A stretch of 7,224 nt of DNA, from assembly GCA_030618505.1 (NCBI GenBank), contig JAUXDF010000159.1, forward strand, positions 1 to 7,224, in the 5' to 3' direction. Positions 4,476 to 7,224 of the stretch are shown piece after piece. The notes below the pieces were generated by a model that was not told the DNA's origin, made no database searches, and saw nothing but the letters and a program-made list of their open reading frames with translations. The position numbers were made by a program, and so were the translations under genes. This stretch comes from Spongiibacteraceae bacterium (GTDB taxonomy: Bacteria > Pseudomonadota > Gammaproteobacteria > Pseudomonadales > PIVM01). Numbering within the stretch: the stretch's first letter is position 1; each line of letters opens with the position of its first letter.

Positions 4476-6662
4476 ATGGCTGAGACGGCAGAACCCAGAG
4501 ATAAGAAAAAATTCACTTTGAGTAACTCCGCACAAATGATGCTGGCCTTGTTGTTTGGTGTGATCACGGGCTTGTTTTTTGGTGAGATGGTTGGTTGGAT
4601 GAGCATAATCGGCAACAGTGTTATTCTGCTGATGCAGATGACCGTCTTCCCCTATATTGTCGTTTCTTTAGTCGGTGGTATTGGCCGGCTGAGTAAACAA
4701 AATGCCGGGATGTTGTTTCGCGAAGCCGGGCTGATTATGGTGCTGCTGTGGTTGGTTGGCATGTTGGTCATCTTAATCACGCCTTTGATGTTTCCTGTTG
4801 TAGAGTCAGCCTCCTTCTTTAGCTCCAGTTCGGTGGAAGCGCCGCCGCCGATTGATTACTTCAAAATGTATATTCCCGCCAACCCCTTCGAGTCAATGGC
4901 AGATGGCGCTGTGCCGGCAATGGTGGTGTTCAGTATTGCCCTCGGTTTTGCATTAATAGGCATGAAGGATAAGGAGCCTGTGCTCAATTTTATGTCGATC
5001 ACCGCGGAAAGCCTTTCACGTATTACCCAGGGGCTGATAAAAATTTTGCCAATTGGTATTTTTGCAATGTCGGCCAGTGCGGCGGGTACCATGGGAGTGG
5101 AGGAGTTTGCCAGTCTGCAAGTTTATTTAATCAGCTATTTTGTCATGTGTGGTGTATTGGCATTTTGGATATTGCCCTGGATTGTCGCTTCGCTTACCCC
5201 GGTGGGCTATGTAGATATGCTGCGTATCAGTCGCGCGGCTTTAGTGACAGCTTTTGCGACCGGCAACGTATTTATTATCTTGCCGGTAATTATTGAGGAG
5301 TGTAAGGGGATCTTGAAAGAGAAAGATTCGCTGGATGATGAGGGCGCGAATATGATAGATATTCTAGTGCCTATTGCCTACTCCTTTCCCAATATTGGTA
5401 AGCTGACAGTAATCTTATTTGTGTTGTTCGCTGGCTGGTTCTCCGGCAAGCCGGTTGACTTGGCTAGCATGCCCTCCTTGGGCATCAGTGGTTTACTGGC
5501 ACTGTTTGGCAGTGTTTATGTGGCCATCCCCTTTATGCTTGAGTTAGTGCATTTGCCGGGTGATTTATTTCAGCTTTTTGTGATGGCGGGTTTTATTACC
5601 GGCAAATTTGGCTCAATGGTTGCGGTGATGAACCTGTTTGCGCTTACTTTGCTGTCTATTGCGGTGTTTCAGAAAGTATTAAAGCGTGAACCCCAGCATT
5701 GGTTGCGGATGGCGCTTGGCTCGCTGGCGATATTGTTGGTGGTGGTGGTGGGTGGGCGATTGGGCATGGGCTTGTTTATCGATCAGAATGCCAATACCAG
5801 TGAAATTATTGCCAATATGAAAGTGGCTGATAATGTGCCAAAAACTGTTTCGAGGCAATTTCCTGTGGAGGGAAAGACACCTGTCAGGGCTATAGCGGAT
5901 TTGCACGAAATAAAAAAACGGGGAGTATTGCGGGTGGGGTATCGCCCGAGTAATGTGCCATTTTCCTATTATAATAACAACGCCGATCTGGTTGGCTTTG
6001 ATATTGCGATGGCAGAGGAGTTGGCGGGCGACATTGGTGTCAGTATTGAATTTGTACCCTTTAAACAAGGTAAGGTGGCAGAGGCTTTGGATAAGGGCTA
6101 TTTCGATATTGCCATGTCAGGCTTGGCTGTGAACGTGGATAATATGCAGGAGATGAATTTTTCTTACCCGGTAATGACATTAAATCGTAGCCTGGTCACC
6201 GTTGATCATCGTGTTAAAGAGTTGGGAGACATCGAGAGCATTCGAAAGCTTGAGTCGTTGACCATTGCCTATGTGGAACACGAGGGTCTGATCGCTGATA
6301 TAAAACCCTTATTTCCCAAGGTAAACTTTAAGGCGATTACTAACTACAAGCACTTTTTTAAGCAAAAGCCGGGTAGTTATGATGCGCTGATAATCAGTGC
6401 TGAGGCAGGATCTGCCTGGACGCTTTTTTATCCTGATTTTGGGGTTGCTATCCTTAATCGAGAGGCTAAATACCCGGTTGCCTATGCGGTGGCCTGGGAG
6501 AATACCGGCCTGCTCAGATTTATTGATAATTGGGTAAAGTTGAAGTCGGTTGAAGGAGTAATCGATAAACACTATAACTATTGGATATTGGGGCGAGGTG
6601 CGGTTGAAAATGAAGCGCGCTGGTCAATTATTAAAGATGTATTGCAATGGGTTGAGTCGTAG
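4476..6662 (+). CDS. DAACS/SDF-type symporter core fused to an extracytoplasmic solute-binding (SBP_bac_3) domain
   Basis: A 728-residue inner-membrane protein of two parts. Residues about 17-402 resemble the glutamate/dicarboxylate:cation symporter family: hydrophobic spans near 19-37, 43-68, 84-108, 145-163, 186-204, 214-240, 290-318 and 370-400, plus the family block IPANPFESMADGAVP (133-147). An additional span at about 412-434 would place the C-terminus in the periplasm. Residues about 478-715 are a family-3 solute-binding domain: KKRGVLRVGYRP, PFSYYNNNADLVGFDIAMAEELA, YFDIAMSGLAV and MNFSYPV. Classical members have about 400-450 residues and no binding domain. The HP1 serine motif and the NMDGT motif are both replaced (GNVFIILP 263-270; PNIGK 305-309), so substrate and coupling ion are unknown; a sensor role cannot be excluded. 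AAGGG (4461-4465) lies 10 nt before the ATG. yaiL follows after 41 bp with no terminator seen. Confidence 0.9.
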   Translation: MAETAEPRDKKKFTLSNSAQMMLALLFGVITGLFFGEMVGWMSIIGNSVILLMQMTVFPYIVVSLVGGIGRLSKQNAGMLFREAGLIMVLLWLVGMLVILITPLMFPVVESASFFSSSSVEAPPPIDYFKMYIPANPFESMADGAVPAMVVFSIALGFALIGMKDKEPVLNFMSITAESLSRITQGLIKILPIGIFAMSASAAGTMGVEEFASLQVYLISYFVMCGVLAFWILPWIVASLTPVGYVDMLRISRAALVTAFATGNVFIILPVIIEECKGILKEKDSLDDEGANMIDILVPIAYSFPNIGKLTVILFVLFAGWFSGKPVDLASMPSLGISGLLALFGSVYVAIPFMLELVHLPGDLFQLFVMAGFITGKFGSMVAVMNLFALTLLSIAVFQKVLKREPQHWLRMALGSLAILLVVVVGGRLGMGLFIDQNANTSEIIANMKVADNVPKTVSRQFPVEGKTPVRAIADLHEIKKRGVLRVGYRPSNVPFSYYNNNADLVGFDIAMAEELAGDIGVSIEFVPFKQGKVAEALDKGYFDIAMSGLAVNVDNMQEMNFSYPVMTLNRSLVTVDHRVKELGDIESIRKLESLTIAYVEHEGLIADIKPLFPKVNFKAITNYKHFFKQKPGSYDALIISAEAGSAWTLFYPDFGVAILNREAKYPVAYAVAWENTGLLRFIDNWVKLKSVEGVIDKHYNYWILGRGAVENEARWSIIKDVLQWVES

Positions 6663-6703
6663 CTTTTGCTTATTTATCAAGCCATCGACAGTGGAGATTA
6701 AAA

Positions 6704-7224
6704 ATGGCGAACTCTCTTCAGGATCAGCTGCTTAAAGCCGGTCTGGTAGACGGAAAAAAAGTTAAGCAGGCAAAACAGGCCAAGAAGAAGCAAAAAAAAC
6801 AGCAACGTCAGTCCGGCGCAGAGGTGATTGATGAAAATAAACAGGCGGCACAAAAAAGTCGTGCTGAAAAAGCTGAGCGTGACCGGGAGCTGAACCGCCA
6901 GCGCGATGAAGAGGCGCAACGCAAAGCGGTTGTCGCACAAATCAAGCAGCTGATAGAAATAAACCGTTTGCCAAAGGGTAAGGGTGATGTTGCCTTTAAC
7001 TTTGCTGATAATAATAAAATCAAGAAAATCTATGTAACCGAGGAGTTTCAGGTTCAGTTAAGCAAGGGGCGTTTAGCCATTGTTAAATTGAATAAGCAGT
7101 ATGAGATTGTAGCAAGCCCTATTGCTGAAAAAATTGCGCAGCGTGATCAAGCTAGTGTCATTGTTTGCAATGAAGCAGTAGGTCTAGAGGAAGATGAAGA
7201 TGATTACTACGCAGATTATAAAAT
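6704..7224 (+). CDS. yaiL: YaiL/DUF2058 family protein, 3' end cut by the window
   Basis: The first 173 residues of a DUF2058 protein, open at the window edge. The start MANSLQDQLLKAGLVDGKK matches the family opening (E. coli YaiL: LQEQLLKAGLV). Residues about 19-80 are Lys/Gln/Arg/Glu-rich and probably helical or coiled coil. The conserved part follows: IKQLIEINRLP (80-90), GDVAFNFADNNKIKKIYV (94-111), LSKGRLAIVKL (119-129) and AEKIAQRD (141-148), ending in an acidic EEDEDDYYADYK like the DEDDPYADFK of YaiL. By that comparison fewer than about ten residues are missing. GGAG (6693-6696) is 7 nt before the ATG, a good spacing. The family has been labelled nucleoprotein or polynucleotide-associated, but its biochemical role is not established. 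It may be co-transcribed with the transporter 41 bp upstream. Confidence 0.92.
   Translation, partial: MANSLQDQLLKAGLVDGKKVKQAKQAKKKQKKQQRQSGAEVIDENKQAAQKSRAEKAERDRELNRQRDEEAQRKAVVAQIKQLIEINRLPKGKGDVAFNFADNNKIKKIYVTEEFQVQLSKGRLAIVKLNKQYEIVASPIAEKIAQRDQASVIVCNEAVGLEEDEDDYYADYK

Noticed and set aside
5700..5900. The transporter-binding-domain fusion as a frameshift or assembly artefact
   Set aside because: The frame is continuous, and a proper extra membrane span plus a polar linker connect the two halves, which an artefact would not supply. Raw reads would still be the final test.
5679..6068. Minus-strand frame of 129 codons inside the transporter gene
   Set aside because: It is rich in His and Gln from complementing GTG/TTG-rich transporter codons and has no recognisable motif; the plus frame is conserved throughout.

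Overview
The window looks like ordinary chromosome from a free-living gammaproteobacterium, probably marine or aquatic. The protein neighbours (ClsC/YmdC-like phospholipase D, SrmB-like helicase, SlyD, YaiL/DUF2058) are typical of that class, and the base composition is moderate. I cannot name the genus from sequence alone. No transposase, rRNA, tRNA or CRISPR array is visible.

Layout, left to right. (1) 1-329 is the 3' end of a phospholipase D / cardiolipin-synthase-type gene cut by the window edge. (2) 330-551 has no gene but holds a compact 144-bp MITE-like element (358-501) with terminal inverted repeats, a long internal hairpin and a candidate 4-bp target duplication. (3) 552-1919 is a DEAD-box RNA helicase with a lysine-rich tail; only TTG codons can start it. 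(4) 1975-2457 is a SlyD-type FKBP prolyl isomerase with a short His-rich tail. (5) 2467-2964 on the minus strand is a small NYN-domain (PIN-like) protein that converges on slyD with 9 bp between the stops. (6) 2965-3393 is an AT-rich stretch with several inverted repeats and no convincing gene. (7) 3394-4314 is a secreted lipoprotein with a tandem Pro/Ala/Gly/Ser linker, a beta-rich middle region and an FnIII-like C-terminal domain, followed by a hairpin terminator. (8) 4476-6662 is the most striking gene: a 728-residue protein joining a DAACS/SDF-type (glutamate/dicarboxylate symporter-like) membrane core to an extracytoplasmic solute-binding domain of the SBP_bac_3 family through an extra ninth membrane span. 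(9) 6704-7224 is a YaiL/DUF2058 gene that runs off the right edge a few residues before its expected end.

How they may work together: the helicase, SlyD, NYN protein and YaiL are RNA- or protein-quality functions, and nothing in the sequence ties them into one system. The transporter stands out because it appears to carry its own tethered binding protein, as if a substrate-capture step like that of TRAP or ABC systems had been added to an elevator-type secondary transporter. Its sodium and substrate motifs are strongly altered, so its substrate, its coupling ion and even whether it transports (rather than senses) remain open.
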